Positions 47,040-57,198 of a stretch of DNA of 64,000 nt are shown piece after piece. The notes under the pieces are model-generated. The model saw nothing but the letters and a program-made list of their open reading frames with translations, searched no databases and was not told the origin of the DNA. Source of the DNA: Salibacterium aidingense DSM 18341 (GTDB lineage: Bacteria > Bacillota > Bacilli > Bacillales > Marinococcaceae); contig NZ_AUCI01000008.1 of assembly GCF_000429685.1 (NCBI RefSeq), positions 62,001 to 126,000 on the forward strand. Direction: 5' to 3'. Position 1 is the first letter of the stretch. Every line of letters starts with the position of its first letter. A program made the translations under genes and the position numbers.

Positions 47040-48092
47040 ATGGCAAATAATCAGGGTTATACCGTAGCTATTCTGGGAGCTACAGGGGCAGTAGGGGAGC
47101 AGATTTTGAATACCCTTGATAAGAATAATTTTCCGATAAAAAATTTAAAATTATTATCTTCCAAACGCTCGGCAGGTAAAAAAATCACCTTCCGCGGCGT
47201 CGAATATACCGTAGAAGAAGCGAAACCGGAATCATTTGACGATGTGCAGATCGGTCTCTTTTCCGCCGGCGGTTCCATTTCTAAACAGCTGGCACCGGAA
47301 GCGGTGAAACGAGGGGCCATCGTCATTGATAACACGAGCGCTTACCGTATGGACCAGGAAGTACCGCTTGTCGTTCCGGAAGTGAACGAAGAAGATGTAA
47401 AAAACCATAATGGTATTATTGCAAATCCCAATTGTTCTACCATTCAGATGGTAGTGGCACTCGAGCCGATCCGTCAGGCTTACGGGCTGAAAAGAGTGAT
47501 CGTATCCACGTATCAGGCAGTTTCCGGTGCCGGTCTGGAAGCAGTGGAAGAAATGAAAGAGCAGTCCCGTGACGTATTGGACAAAAAAGAGATTAATCCG
47601 GAACTTCTTCCGGTAGGCGGAGACGATAAGCATTATCAAATTGCGTTTAATGCTATTCCGCAAATTGATAAGTTCCAGGAAAACGGATATACGTTTGAAG
47701 AAATGAAAATGATTAATGAAACGAAAAAAATCATGCACAAAAGTGACCTGCCTGTAGCTGCAACTTGTGTCCGTCTGCCGGTCGAAACCGGTCACTCTGA
47801 ATCTGTTTATATCGAAATAGAGAATGGTTCACCAGAGGCAGATACATTAAAAACTACAATGGCTTCCGGTAAAGGAATTACGATACAGGATAACCCTTCC
47901 GAACAAAAATATCCAATGGCAGTGGACAGCGTAGGACTGCCTGATGTGTTCGTCGGAAGAATCCGGCAGGATCTGGATCAGTCCAATGGTTATCATTTCT
48001 GGGTTGTTTCTGATAACTTGTTAAAAGGAGCCGCTTATAATACCGTTCAAATTGCAGAAAGTCTTGTGAAATTTGGATTAATAAAGGAATAA
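47040..48092 (+). CDS. asd: Aspartate-semialdehyde dehydrogenase
   Basis: Asd reduces aspartyl phosphate to the semialdehyde, the branch point to lysine/DAP, threonine and methionine. The NADP motif GATGAVGEQIL, the catalytic Cys132 (NPNCSTIQ) and the catalytic-His region (ETGHSESVY) are intact. The length is 350 aa. GGAAGGAG precedes ATG 47040. It has a likely own promoter after spoVFB. Confidence 0.97.
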   Translation: MANNQGYTVAILGATGAVGEQILNTLDKNNFPIKNLKLLSSKRSAGKKITFRGVEYTVEEAKPESFDDVQIGLFSAGGSISKQLAPEAVKRGAIVIDNTSAYRMDQEVPLVVPEVNEEDVKNHNGIIANPNCSTIQMVVALEPIRQAYGLKRVIVSTYQAVSGAGLEAVEEMKEQSRDVLDKKEINPELLPVGGDDKHYQIAFNAIPQIDKFQENGYTFEEMKMINETKKIMHKSDLPVAATCVRLPVETGHSESVYIEIENGSPEADTLKTTMASGKGITIQDNPSEQKYPMAVDSVGLPDVFVGRIRQDLDQSNGYHFWVVSDNLLKGAAYNTVQIAESLVKFGLIKE

Positions 48093-48104
48093 AAGGAGAT
48101 CGGC

Positions 48105-49331
48105 ATGGCAGTTATTGTGCAAAAATTCGGCGGCACTTCTGTTCGAGATGAAGAAAGTAGAAAAGCAGCTTCCAAACATGTAACGAACGCTGTGAAAAAC
48201 GGGGATAAAGTTGTAGTCGTTGTTTCTGCGATGGGAAGAAAAGGAGATCCTTACGCGACAGATACGCTGTTGAGTCTGGTCAACAAGGAACAGGCGGCGT
48301 CATCTCAACGCGAACAGGACCTACTCATTTCCTGCGGGGAAGTTATTTCGGCCGTTATCTTTGCTGATCTCCTCCGTTCTCAAGGGTGGCAAGCGATGGC
48401 CTTTACAGGGGCTCAAGCTGGATTTAAAACCAATGAAGCCTTTGGAAGGGCACAAATTTTGGATATGGAATGTGAACATCTGCAAAACATGCTGCAGGAT
48501 CTAGATGTTGCCGTGGTCGCCGGATTTCAGGGAGCCGGAGCCGGAGGGGAAATAACGACATTGGGCCGGGGTGGCAGTGATACGTCCGCTGCTGCGCTTG
48601 CGGCAGCATTATCAGCGGCATATGTGGACATTTTCACAGATGTAGATGGAGTGATGACTGCCGATCCAGGCATGGTGAAAGAAGCTTCCATCATTGAATC
48701 CGTGACGTATGAAGAAATCTGTAATATGGCTTATCAGGGAGCGAAAGTGATCCACCCCAGAGCCGTGGAAATAGCAAGGCAGGCTGATATACCGATACGG
48801 ATACGTTCCACGATATCCGGACGGCCCGGAACGTTCATTTCTTCTCGTAAAGAAAAAGAGATAGACTCTGGACTTCAGGATCGTCATGTTACAGGAATTG
48901 CTCATATGTCCGGGTTATCTCAAATCACCGTCAGAAGCAAAGATTATTTAACTCTCCAGGATACAGTTTTTCAAGAAATGGCTCAGGCAGGCATCTCCGT
49001 TGATTTTATTAATATACAACCGACCGCCATTGTCTATACTGTACCGGATGAGCGTGCCGGGGAAGCTGTCCGCTTGTTAAAAGACAAAGGGTATGAACCG
49101 GAATGGCTTTCCCATTGCACGAAAGTATCTGCTGTTGGTGCCGGAATGACCGGAGTCCCCGGGGTGGCTGCGAAAGTAGTGGCTGCTCTGACGAAGGAAA
49201 ACATTCAAATTTATCAATCGGCAGATTCTCATACCACCATATGGGTACTTGTAAAAAAAGAGGATGAACAGAAGGCAGTAGCTGCGCTTCATCATACCTT
49301 TCAGCTGGAGCAGGTGAGAAGGTCACGGTAA
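48105..49331 (+). CDS. dapG: Aspartokinase I (DapG)
   Basis: DapG phosphorylates aspartate and is, in B. subtilis, the isozyme inhibited by diaminopimelate. The kinase motif KFGGTSVRDEESR and the substrate motifs LGRGGSDTSA and FTDVDGVMTADP are present. Two ACT domains occupy about residues 265-405. The length is 408 aa. The linkage with dapA and spoVF fits supply of DAP for the cortex and of dihydrodipicolinate for DPA. Confidence 0.96.
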   Translation: MAVIVQKFGGTSVRDEESRKAASKHVTNAVKNGDKVVVVVSAMGRKGDPYATDTLLSLVNKEQAASSQREQDLLISCGEVISAVIFADLLRSQGWQAMAFTGAQAGFKTNEAFGRAQILDMECEHLQNMLQDLDVAVVAGFQGAGAGGEITTLGRGGSDTSAAALAAALSAAYVDIFTDVDGVMTADPGMVKEASIIESVTYEEICNMAYQGAKVIHPRAVEIARQADIPIRIRSTISGRPGTFISSRKEKEIDSGLQDRHVTGIAHMSGLSQITVRSKDYLTLQDTVFQEMAQAGISVDFINIQPTAIVYTVPDERAGEAVRLLKDKGYEPEWLSHCTKVSAVGAGMTGVPGVAAKVVAALTKENIQIYQSADSHTTIWVLVKKEDEQKAVAALHHTFQLEQVRRSR

Positions 49332-49363
49332 CGCCTGAGGCAGATAATATGGAAAGGGGCGGA

Positions 49364-50242
49364 ATGGGATTGGAATTCGGTCGATTGCTTACCGCTATGA
49401 TTACCCCGTTTAACAGCAGTGGTGAAATTGACTGGCCGGTACTGGAACCACTGGTGGAGCATTTACTCTCCACAGGATCAGAAGGGCTCGTCATAGCAGG
49501 AACAACAGGTGAATCTCCCACATTAACGACAGACGAAAAGCTGGCACTGTTTAAACGAGTAAAAGAAATTACTGGTACCCGGGCGTTTGTCATGGCAGGA
49601 ACGGGAACAAACGATACGTCGTATTCGGTACAGCTGACGGAAAAGGCCGCTGCGACTGGTGTAGATGGAATGATGGCGGTAACCCCTTATTATAACAAGC
49701 CCAGTCAGGAAGGGATGTATTACCATTTTAAATCAATCGCTGAAGGGGCGCCTTCCCTTCCGTTAATGATTTATAATATTCCAGGACGCTGTATTGTGAA
49801 TTTGGAAGCAGATACCCTGCTTCATTTAACGGCCATTTCCAACATCAGGGCGGTAAAAGAAGCTAGCGGGGATCTGGATCAAATTGCTTATTTCCTTGAC
49901 CATAGTCCGGAATACTTTAAGGTATACAGCGGCGATGATTCTTCGACTCTGCCTATCATGTCTATAGGAGGAACGGGAGTAGTGTCTGTGGCAGCCCATG
50001 TCATCGGCAGGGAGATGAAAACGATGATTGACAGTTTCGCTGCTGGAGAACCAGCACTAGCTGCAGCGTCTCATCGAAAGCTGCTGCCGAAAATGAAAGC
50101 GTGTTTTATGGCACCGAATCCGGCTCCGGTCAAGGCAATGCTGGAACAGCTCGGGGTGGGGGCCAGGTTTACAAGAGCCCCACTTCTCCCTTTAACGGAA
50201 TCAGAAGTAAAACAGCTGGAAAATTGGTTCAGCCTGGCTTAA
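49364..50242 (+). CDS. dapA: 4-hydroxy-tetrahydrodipicolinate synthase
   Basis: DapA condenses pyruvate and aspartate semialdehyde; its product is shared by DAP synthesis and dipicolinate synthesis. The Schiff-base lysine (AVKEASGD, K165), the tyrosine in YNIPGR (Y137) and the TTGESPTL motif are present. The start is uncertain: ATG 49364 has a tight AAGGGG spacing, ATG 49349 is further upstream, and TTG 49370 would give 290 aa, equal to the B. subtilis protein. The stop codon lies in the loop of the terminator. Confidence 0.95.
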   Translation: MGLEFGRLLTAMITPFNSSGEIDWPVLEPLVEHLLSTGSEGLVIAGTTGESPTLTTDEKLALFKRVKEITGTRAFVMAGTGTNDTSYSVQLTEKAAATGVDGMMAVTPYYNKPSQEGMYYHFKSIAEGAPSLPLMIYNIPGRCIVNLEADTLLHLTAISNIRAVKEASGDLDQIAYFLDHSPEYFKVYSGDDSSTLPIMSIGGTGVVSVAAHVIGREMKTMIDSFAAGEPALAAASHRKLLPKMKACFMAPNPAPVKAMLEQLGVGARFTRAPLLPLTESEVKQLENWFSLA

Positions 50243-50254
50243 GCCAGGTTTTTT
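50233..50254 (+). terminator. Intrinsic terminator overlapping the dapA stop codon
   Basis: CCTGGC (50233-50238) and GCCAGG (50243-50248) flank a TTAA loop that includes the dapA TAA stop, followed by six T. The last codons of dapA thus form the left arm, so ribosomes finishing dapA would melt it. Confidence 0.85.
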
Positions 50255-50277
50255 AATGGGATAAAAAAGCTTATTCC

Positions 50278-50307
50278 ATCATGCAGCCGGTTAAAGCATG
50301 ATTTTTT
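50278..50307 (+). terminator. Second terminator of the dapA tandem pair
   Basis: ATCATGC (50278-50284) pairs with GCATGAT (50296-50302), loop of 11 bases, then T-run to 50307. It is only 24 bases after the first terminator and, unlike it, lies beyond the reach of terminating ribosomes. A backup role is inferred. Confidence 0.75.
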
Positions 50308-50378
50308 CTTTCCTCATGCAGGCCTTGATACTTATAGGTTTCGTTGAAATTTCTTAACGTGTATCCCGAACAATAGAC

Positions 50379-50408
50379 TTGTATTCTGTTTTCCATTTGA
50401 GTTATACT
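50379..50408 (+). promoter_or_regulatory. SigmaA promoter for rnjB
   Basis: TTGTAT (50379-50384) and TATACT (50403-50408) are 18 bases apart. The predicted transcript begins about 160 bases before rnjB, so the 334-base gap between dapA and rnjB is accounted for by two terminators, this promoter and a leader. Confidence 0.75.
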
Positions 50409-50456
50409 ACAAAGAAGTGATGAGTTCGGGTGCGTAGTTCTATTATGGAGAGACAG

Positions 50457-50484
50457 GCTTTCTCGTTGACGCCGTGGAGAAAGC
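50457..50484 (+). other. Hairpin in the rnjB leader
   Basis: GCTTTCTC (50457-50464) is a perfect complement of GAGAAAGC (50477-50484), with a 12-base loop. No T-run follows, so it is not a terminator. A role in control or protection of the rnjB mRNA is possible but not shown. Confidence 0.5.
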
Positions 50485-50576
50485 AGCCGTGGACAAGTAT
50501 GTCATTTTGTAAACGTTGCAACAGAAAGAAACCATGCAGCAGAACGTCAGATTTAAAGATATAGGAGGAAAAAACG

Positions 50577-52244
50577 TTGTCAAAGCAGTCCATAGAGTCG
50601 ATACGTGTATTTGCATTAGGTGGTCTTGGAGAGATCGGCAAAAACATGTATGTTGTTGAAACTGAAGAGGATATTCTTATTGTAGACGCTGGTTTAATGT
50701 TTCCGGAGGATGATATGCTCGGGGTGGATGTGGTAATTCCTGATATCTCCTACCTGGTTCAGAATAAAGAGCGGGTGCGGGGGATTGTAGTAACACACGG
50801 GCATGAGGATCATATTGGAGCGCTTGCCTATGTACTGCGGAAAATCCATGTTCCGGTATATGGCACGAAATTAACTCTTGGTCTCGTAGAAGACCATTTA
50901 AAAGAAAAGGGGCTTCGTAAAAAAGCTGATCTCCGGCTCGTACACGGGGAAAGCCGAATTACCGTCGGACAGTTTCCGATTCATTTTTTCCGCACCACAC
51001 ACAGCATTCCTGATTCCGTTGGTGTCAGTATTGAAACCCCGCAGGGCTTGATTGTTCATACCGGGGACTTCAAATTTGACCAGACGCCGGTAGACGGACG
51101 TTATACCGATATTGACAAATTAAACCGTATTGGAAAAAGAGGAGTTCTCTGTTTATTGTCGGACAGCACTAATGCGGAAAGACCGGGAAATTCCCCTTCG
51201 GAAACTTCGACGGGGGAAGGAATTAAAGAAGTATTTGAAGAGGCAGACGGACGAATTGTTCTGACTACATTTGCTTCTAATGTTCACCGGGTGCAGCAGG
51301 TGATTGATGCCGCTGTAAGAGAGCAGCGGAAAGTTGCAGTCGTCGGACAGAGTATGAGTAAAGTCATTGAAATCGCAAGAGAGCTGGATTATTTACACTG
51401 TCCGGATGACATTTTTATAAAAACGTCCAGCGTGAAGGATTATAAACCGGAGCAGATAGCGATATTATGTACCGGCAGCCAGGGAGAACCAATGTCGGCC
51501 CTTGCCCAAATGGCTAAAGGAGCCCATCGTGAATTGACGATTGAAGATGGAGATACGGTCGTTATAGCGGCAAACCCTATTCCTGGTAATGAGAAGTCTG
51601 TTTCCCGGCTCATCGACTTTTTGTATCAATTAGGGGCTGATGTCATTTATGGCCAGGAAAATGTTCATGCGACGGGGCACGCCAGTCAGGATGAGCTGAT
51701 GCTCATGTTGAATCTGCTGCAGCCTGATTATTTCATTCCTGTTCATGGAGAATTCCGGATGCAGCAGGCTCACGCTGAACTTGCTGAAACAACCGGCGTG
51801 GCTGCCGATAACATTTTTCTGCTCGATAAAGGAGAAGTGGTGGAGTTTACCAAAGCAAAGGCAAAGCGGGCAGGAAAAGTTCCTTCCGGCAATGTACTGA
51901 TTGACGGTCTGGGTGTAGGCGATGTAGGAAATATTGTGCTGCGGGACCGCCGCCTTTTATCAGAAGACGGCATTCTGGTGGTGGTCGTGACCTTAAACAA
52001 GAAAACAAGCGGAATCGTCTCCGGGCCTGATATTATTTCCCGAGGTTTCGTGTATGTCCGAGAGTCCGAAGAACTTCTGGAAGAAGCAAAGACAAAAGTA
52101 AAAACCACGTTGGAAAAGGCTTTGAGTGATAACGTCAAAGAATGGTCCACCCTGAAAAGTAATATTAGAGACGTTTTGAGCCGCTTTTTATATGAAAAAA
52201 CAAAAAGACGTCCGATGATCCTCCCGATCATCATGGAAGTCTAA
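50577..52244 (+). CDS. rnjB: Ribonuclease J2 (RNase J family) with intact metal motif
   Basis: RNase J enzymes are metallo-beta-lactamase/beta-CASP ribonucleases acting in mRNA decay and 5' processing. The position after dapA matches rnjB of B. subtilis. The metal motif is complete: H74-x-H76-x-D78-H79 (THGHEDH), then [10 protein letters not shown] and HTGDFKFD. As I recall, B. subtilis J2 has a degenerate version (HGHDEN), so this enzyme may be more active. The length is 555 aa. TTG 50577 is preceded by AGGAGG. Confidence 0.9.
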   Translation: MSKQSIESIRVFALGGLGEIGKNMYVVETEEDILIVDAGLMFPEDDMLGVDVVIPDISYLVQNKERVRGIVVTHGHEDHIGALAYVLRKIHVPVYGTKLTLGLVEDHLKEKGLRKKADLRLVHGESRITVGQFPIHFFRTTHSIPDSVGVSIETPQGLIVHTGDFKFDQTPVDGRYTDIDKLNRIGKRGVLCLLSDSTNAERPGNSPSETSTGEGIKEVFEEADGRIVLTTFASNVHRVQQVIDAAVREQRKVAVVGQSMSKVIEIARELDYLHCPDDIFIKTSSVKDYKPEQIAILCTGSQGEPMSALAQMAKGAHRELTIEDGDTVVIAANPIPGNEKSVSRLIDFLYQLGADVIYGQENVHATGHASQDELMLMLNLLQPDYFIPVHGEFRMQQAHAELAETTGVAADNIFLLDKGEVVEFTKAKAKRAGKVPSGNVLIDGLGVGDVGNIVLRDRRLLSEDGILVVVVTLNKKTSGIVSGPDIISRGFVYVRESEELLEEAKTKVKTTLEKALSDNVKEWSTLKSNIRDVLSRFLYEKTKRRPMILPIIMEV

Positions 52245-52253
52245 TCCTAAAAC

Positions 52254-52283
52254 GAGCTTTCCGTTAAGGAGGGCTCTTTTTTT
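52254..52283 (+). terminator. Intrinsic terminator after rnjB
   Basis: GAGCTTTCC (52254-52262) pairs with GGAGGGCTC (52268-52276, two G-U pairs), loop GTTAA, then seven T. It separates rnjB from tepA. Confidence 0.85.
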
Positions 52284-52374
52284 GGTAGACGGGGAGGGAA
52301 GAAAAACAACGAGAATGAATGGAGATATTATGACTCATACTATGACTAACCGCACGTTAAAGGAGGTTTTTTTC

Positions 52375-53145
52375 ATGTCTGAGCAGCAAGATCCTTCCGG
52401 ACCGCCAGATCCCCAAAAAGCGCCCGGAACTTCTCCGGAGACGCCGTCAACGCAGCCGGAGAAAGACGACCAGAAAAACAGCCTGGTCAACAAAATCCAA
52501 GAACTCGGCCAGACGAACGTGGCTGAAATGGAAAACTCCAATATTCACTGTATTACCGTAGTCGGCCAGATTGAAGGACACATGCAGCTGCCTCCCCAAA
52601 ATAAAACCACCAAATATGAACATATTATTCCGCAGTTGGTGGCCGTGGAACAAAACCCAAAAATCAAAGGCCTCATGCTTGTCCTGAATACGGTAGGGGG
52701 AGATGTGGAAGCAGGGCTCGCAATAGCTGAAATGGTGGCCAGTATGAGCAAACCAACGACTACCCTCGTATTGGGAGGAGGCCATTCGATAGGAGTGCCG
52801 ATCGCTGTAGCCGCAGATTATTCCCATATCGCAGAAACCGCCACAATGACCATCCACCCGATCCGCTTGAATGGTCTTGTCATAGGAGTGCCGCAAACGT
52901 TTGAATATCTGGAAAAAATGCAGGAACGGGTTATAAATTTTGTGACCCGCCATTCTGATATTCATGAAGAAAAATTTAAAGATTTAATGTTTGCGAAAGG
53001 TAATCTTACAAGGGACATTGGAACAAATGTAATAGGGGAAGATGCGGTGCAGCACGGTTTAATTGATTCTGTTGGCGGGATCGGCTCCGCACTGGGACGG
53101 TTGAATGAGCTCATTGATGAAAAGGAAGGGGGAATGCTGCAATGA
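52375..53145 (+). CDS. tepA: TepA (YmfB), ClpP-like serine protease
   Basis: TepA is a ClpP-fold protease of spore formers; in B. subtilis it is linked to degradation of small acid-soluble proteins in spore outgrowth. The catalytic Ser138 ([11 protein letters not shown]) and His161 (TMTIHPIRL) are in place. A Pro-rich N-terminal stretch (residues 5-35) precedes the domain. ATG 52375 with AAAGGAGG 8 bases upstream gives 256 aa; the longer frame from 52282 has no such support. The stop overlaps ylzJ by 4 bases. Confidence 0.93.
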   Translation: MSEQQDPSGPPDPQKAPGTSPETPSTQPEKDDQKNSLVNKIQELGQTNVAEMENSNIHCITVVGQIEGHMQLPPQNKTTKYEHIIPQLVAVEQNPKIKGLMLVLNTVGGDVEAGLAIAEMVASMSKPTTTLVLGGGHSIGVPIAVAADYSHIAETATMTIHPIRLNGLVIGVPQTFEYLEKMQERVINFVTRHSDIHEEKFKDLMFAKGNLTRDIGTNVIGEDAVQHGLIDSVGGIGSALGRLNELIDEKEGGMLQ

Positions 53146-53357
53146 TACTTTATACGCCGCTTGCAGCTGAATCCATTTTTCCACCGGATGAAAAAGAGTG
53201 GAAGGAGCAGCAGACTGCAGCAATTGAGCATGGCTGTGTGACGATTCAAAAAAGTGAAGAAGGGGAATGGACGATCGTTTCTCTGAATAGTTCAAATCCT
53301 CATGATTACATGCAGCCACATCTTCAGCCTGGGGTAAAATGGAAGGATTACGAATGA
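53142..53357 (+). CDS. ylzJ: YlzJ-like protein
   Basis: This 71-aa protein belongs to the YlzJ family found next to tepA and spoIIIE in spore-forming Bacilli. The opening [17 protein letters not shown] resembles the family's start, and the C-terminus [12 protein letters not shown] is short and polar. Function is unknown. Translation is probably coupled to tepA through the ATGA overlap. Confidence 0.88.
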   Translation: MILYTPLAAESIFPPDEKEWKEQQTAAIEHGCVTIQKSEEGEWTIVSLNSSNPHDYMQPHLQPGVKWKDYE

Positions 53358-53392
53358 TCTTCTTCTAAAGGGAAGGAATGAAAGGCAAGATA

Positions 53393-53401
53393 TGCTATAA
53401 T
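53393..53401 (+). promoter_or_regulatory. Extended -10 promoter for spoIIIE
   Basis: TG-C-TATAAT (53393-53401) is a perfect extended -10 box. No good -35 hexamer lies 17 bases upstream, which extended -10 promoters can tolerate. It is about 130 bases before spoIIIE. Confidence 0.65.
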
Positions 53402-53425
53402 AAAATACGGAAGTTGATGGACGGA

Positions 53426-53462
53426 AGGCTGTCTCCCTGAAAAAATAAAATGGAGACAGCCT
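53426..53462 (+). other. Perfect 11-bp hairpin in the spoIIIE leader
   Basis: AGGCTGTCTCC (53426-53436) and GGAGACAGCCT (53452-53462) are exact complements with a 15-base A-rich loop. It begins roughly 20 bases after the predicted start of transcription. It lacks a T-run immediately downstream, so it is more likely a 5' stabiliser or a regulatory structure than a terminator. Confidence 0.6.
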
Positions 53463-53532
53463 GATTCATTATAGAAATCATTTTACATAAACGATTTTTT
53501 TACAGTCGAAAAGGGAACTGAGGTGAAGGAAC

Positions 53533-55899
53533 ATGGCGCAGAAGTCAAAGCGAAAAAAAAAGAATACCAAAAAATCCAAACAGTGGAAAGTTCAGATGAA
53601 ATATGAATTGACGGGGTTATTTCTATTCACAGCTGGAATATTGGCATTATTTCATCTTGGACGTGCCGGCGGAGTCATCCAATCTCTTTTCCGTTTTACC
53701 GCAGGAGAATGGGCCCCGCTTTTAAATGCAGGGCTGCTGCTGATAGCTGCTATTCTCATTGTTAAAAGAAAACTCCCTCCATTTACCGGGAAACGTTTGA
53801 GCGGTATATACCTTGCTGTCCTTACGTTAATATTATTAAGTCATGTGCAGATGTTTGAAAATTTAGGGGCGCAGGGAGAATATCAGGAAAGCTCCGCTAT
53901 TGTAACGACGTTTGAACTTTTTATGCTTGATCCTTTTGATGAGGGGATAGTAGAGGATATTGGAGGGGGAATGCTGGGGGCTGTATTATTCGTTCTGACC
54001 CGGTTTTTATTTGATGCGGCTGGAACGAGAATTATAGCCGGCTTTTTATTTATTCTTTCCTTTCTATTAATCACCGGCCTTTCCATTCAGGAAATCTTTC
54101 AATATTGCACAAAGAAAACCGGGCCCAGGGTAAAACAGCTGCGTACTTTTTTAGCTGAAAAAGGAAAAGCTGCAAAGGAAAAAAAGTCGTCGCAGTCGAA
54201 AAAGACAGAGAGCCGGCCCGAACCCGCATTAACGCAGCAGGAGCGGTCGGCGGAGGCTGCAGAGGAACAGAAACCTGTTATTTATACGTTTGCTGAAAAT
54301 GCCTATTCCAATTCGGCGCAGGAAAGAACCAGGCCGATGCCGAATAAGGAATATACAGCGGTCCATAATAAGGAAACAGAGCAGTCAAAAAAGAAGAAGG
54401 AAGCGGCGGAAGATTCCCAGGAGGTTTCCCTGCTGGCTGATGAACCGGAGAATGAAAACTATGAACTTCCTGCGATCGACATTCTTGGGGCCTCACAGCA
54501 TAATTCGCAGCACCAGGAGAGAAGCCTTATTTCCTCGAATGCCAGAAAGCTCGAAGAAACACTGCAAAGCTTTGGGGTGAAGGCGAGAGTAAACGAGGTA
54601 CACCTGGGACCGGCCGTTACGAAGTATGAAGTACAGCCGGATACTGGAGTCAAGGTAAGTAAAATTGTAAACCTTGCTGATGATCTGGCACTTGCTTTAG
54701 CCGCCAAGGATATTCGTATGGAAGCTCCGATTCCCGGAAAAGCTGCGATCGGAATTGAAGTACCTAATTCAGAAGTAGCGATGGTAACTTTGCGCGAAGT
54801 CATTGAGGCAGGTTATCAAAGAGAAGATCATGTCCTCTCGGTCGCGCTGGGAAGAGATATTTCAGGAGAGCCGGTGCTCGCTTCTCTGGATAAGATGCCG
54901 CATCTCCTTGTAGCAGGCGCCACAGGGAGTGGAAAAAGCGTATGCATTAACGGCATTATTACGAGTATCTTAATGAAAGCGCGGCCTCATGAAGTAAAAC
55001 TGATGATGATCGATCCTAAAATGGTGGAACTGAATGTGTATAACGGAGTTCCGCATCTTCTCACACCTGTGGTTACGGAGCCGAAAAAAGCGGCCCAGGC
55101 TCTGAAAAAAGTAGTCGCTGAAATGGAACGCCGATATGACTTATTTTCTCATACCGGCACAAGAAATATGGAAGGCTATAATGAGTGGGTCAAAAAGCAA
55201 AATGAAAAGAATGGGGAAAATCATCCGGAACTTCCGTATATCGTGGTCATTGTGGATGAACTGGCCGACCTGATGATGGTTGCTTCCAACGAAGTGGAGG
55301 ATGCGATCACAAGACTTGCCCAGATGGCCAGAGCGGCGGGTATTCACATGATTATTGCTACACAGAGACCTTCTGTCGATGTGATAACCGGTGTCATTAA
55401 AGCAAACATTCCATCCAGAATCGCATTCGGAGTTTCCAGCCAGACAGACTCCCGGACTATTCTTGATGCCGGAGGGGCAGACAAACTGCTTGGCAAGGGC
55501 GATATGCTTTTCCAGCCGGTAGGATCAAATAAATCAACCCGTGTCCAAGGGGCGTTTGTTTCGGATGAGGAAGTAGAAAAGGTAGTGGAAGCTGTGGTGG
55601 CTCAACAGAAAGCGAATTACCAGGAAGAAATGATTCCGGAAGATAAACCGGAAGTCCAGGAGGAAGTGGACGATGAGCTTTACCAGGACGCGGTGGATCT
55701 GGTCGTTCATATGCAGAGCGCATCTGTGTCAATGCTCCAGCGAAGGTTTAGAATAGGCTACACAAGAGCAGCACGCCTTATAGATGAAATGGAAGTACGG
55801 GGAATTGTCGGCCCCTACGGAGGAAGCAAACCAAGGGAGGTATTGATAAGCGGAACACAGGAGCAGGAAGAAGAAGTATCTTCGAATGAAAGGGTTTGA
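53533..55899 (+). CDS. spoIIIE: SpoIIIE/FtsK DNA translocase
   Basis: SpoIIIE pumps the chromosome into the forespore and clears DNA from division septa. About four N-terminal membrane segments (residues 25-190) are followed by a charged linker (200-320). The motor has Walker [13 protein letters not shown] near residue 460 and Walker [13 protein letters not shown], with a C-terminal gamma winged helix ([20 protein letters not shown]). The length is 788 aa, against 787 in B. subtilis. ATG 53533 has GAGGTGAAGG upstream. Confidence 0.95.
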   Translation: MAQKSKRKKKNTKKSKQWKVQMKYELTGLFLFTAGILALFHLGRAGGVIQSLFRFTAGEWAPLLNAGLLLIAAILIVKRKLPPFTGKRLSGIYLAVLTLILLSHVQMFENLGAQGEYQESSAIVTTFELFMLDPFDEGIVEDIGGGMLGAVLFVLTRFLFDAAGTRIIAGFLFILSFLLITGLSIQEIFQYCTKKTGPRVKQLRTFLAEKGKAAKEKKSSQSKKTESRPEPALTQQERSAEAAEEQKPVIYTFAENAYSNSAQERTRPMPNKEYTAVHNKETEQSKKKKEAAEDSQEVSLLADEPENENYELPAIDILGASQHNSQHQERSLISSNARKLEETLQSFGVKARVNEVHLGPAVTKYEVQPDTGVKVSKIVNLADDLALALAAKDIRMEAPIPGKAAIGIEVPNSEVAMVTLREVIEAGYQREDHVLSVALGRDISGEPVLASLDKMPHLLVAGATGSGKSVCINGIITSILMKARPHEVKLMMIDPKMVELNVYNGVPHLLTPVVTEPKKAAQALKKVVAEMERRYDLFSHTGTRNMEGYNEWVKKQNEKNGENHPELPYIVVIVDELADLMMVASNEVEDAITRLAQMARAAGIHMIIATQRPSVDVITGVIKANIPSRIAFGVSSQTDSRTILDAGGADKLLGKGDMLFQPVGSNKSTRVQGAFVSDEEVEKVVEAVVAQQKANYQEEMIPEDKPEVQEEVDDELYQDAVDLVVHMQSASVSMLQRRFRIGYTRAARLIDEMEVRGIVGPYGGSKPREVLISGTQEQEEEVSSNERV

Positions 55900-55917
55900 C
55901 AAGGAGGAGGTAAATGT

Positions 55918-57198
55918 ATGATACAGGAAGAAGAAGTAGTGCAGGGCAGCGGTTTGGATGTTCATTTAATTCCAACCGCAAAATATAAAACAACTACACT
56001 TGTATTACAGATAAAAGCCGCATTAACCAGGGAAACAGCGGCCAAGAGGGCTCTGCTTGCCAGTGTGCTGCAAAGCGCAACAAATGATCTCAGATCCCGG
56101 AAACAAATCCGCCTATATCTCGATGATTTGTACGGGGCGGCGTTTCACACAGACGTCCAGAAAAAAGGAGAAAATCACATTATCTCTATGCGGATGGAGA
56201 TCGCAAATGAAAAATATCTGAAAGAGGCCCCTTCTCTATTCCACAAAAGTATTTCCTTTCTGCAGCATGCGCTGGAAGACCCTTATCTTCCGGACGGGAA
56301 GTTTGCAGAAAAAGTAGTAAATGAGGAAAAACGAACGTTAAAACAGCGTATTCAATCTATTTATGATGATAAGATGAGGTATGCAAATAAACGGCTGCTG
56401 GAAGTGATGTGCGAAGCGGAACCTTTTTCGATCCACCCTTACGGAGAAGTGGGGGAGGTGGAAAACATTTCACTTCGTGAACTAACAGACGAGTACAGGC
56501 GGATGCTGGAAGAGGATGATATCTGTCTTTATATCGTCGGCGATATGGAACCAGAAGAAGCTAAAGAGGCCGCCTCAATGTTCACCCTCGACCCGGATCG
56601 AAAGCTTGCTGCCCACTCCTCAGCAGTCAACCATAACAGCATAACCCAGCCAAGGGAAAAAATAGAAACCGATGATATTCAGCAGGGAAAACTCCATCTT
56701 GGCTACCGGACCCCGGTCACTTTTTCCGACAGCCGTTTTCCTGCCCTGCAGGTCATGAACGGATTGTTTGGGGGATTTCCGAACTCAAAACTTTTTATTA
56801 ACGTCCGGGAAAAGGAAAGCATGGCCTATTATGCGGCCTCCAGGTATGAAAGCCAGAAGGGAATTATTCTTGTTATGGCAGGGATTGAAGTGGAGGATTA
56901 TGAAAAAGCGGTAGCCATCATTAAAGAACAGATGGAAGATATACGAAAGGGCCGGTTTGCAGATAGCGATGTCGAGCAGACTAAAGGAATGGTGAAAAAT
57001 CAGCTTTTAGAAACAACCGATAATCCTAGGGGGTTGATCGAATTATATTATCAGGGGCGGAATGCGGATCATCCCCGTACCATAAAGGAATGGCTGCAGG
57101 CGGTGGATGACGTTACCAGGGAAGATGTTATTTCTTGTGCCGAAACCCTCGAACTGGATACAATCTACTTTCTGCGCAGCAAGGAGGATAACAAATGA
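55918..57198 (+). CDS. ymfF: YmfF, M16-family protein lacking the zinc motif
   Basis: YmfF is an M16 peptidase-fold protein encoded next to the active-type partner YmfH. It has two M16 halves, but the place where HxxEH should be reads ALLASVLQSAT, so zinc catalysis is not expected. This resembles the split active/inactive pairs of M16B peptidases; a heterodimer with YmfH is inferred. The length is 426 aa. In B. subtilis ymfC and ymfD lie between spoIIIE and ymfF; they are absent here. Confidence 0.9.
   Translation: MIQEEEVVQGSGLDVHLIPTAKYKTTTLVLQIKAALTRETAAKRALLASVLQSATNDLRSRKQIRLYLDDLYGAAFHTDVQKKGENHIISMRMEIANEKYLKEAPSLFHKSISFLQHALEDPYLPDGKFAEKVVNEEKRTLKQRIQSIYDDKMRYANKRLLEVMCEAEPFSIHPYGEVGEVENISLRELTDEYRRMLEEDDICLYIVGDMEPEEAKEAASMFTLDPDRKLAAHSSAVNHNSITQPREKIETDDIQQGKLHLGYRTPVTFSDSRFPALQVMNGLFGGFPNSKLFINVREKESMAYYAASRYESQKGIILVMAGIEVEDYEKAVAIIKEQMEDIRKGRFADSDVEQTKGMVKNQLLETTDNPRGLIELYYQGRNADHPRTIKEWLQAVDDVTREDVISCAETLELDTIYFLRSKEDNK

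Noticed and set aside
53142-53357. ylzJ-like frame as a shadow or decayed end of tepA
   Set aside because: It is kept as a gene because the ATGA overlap, position and family-like N-terminus support a real small protein.
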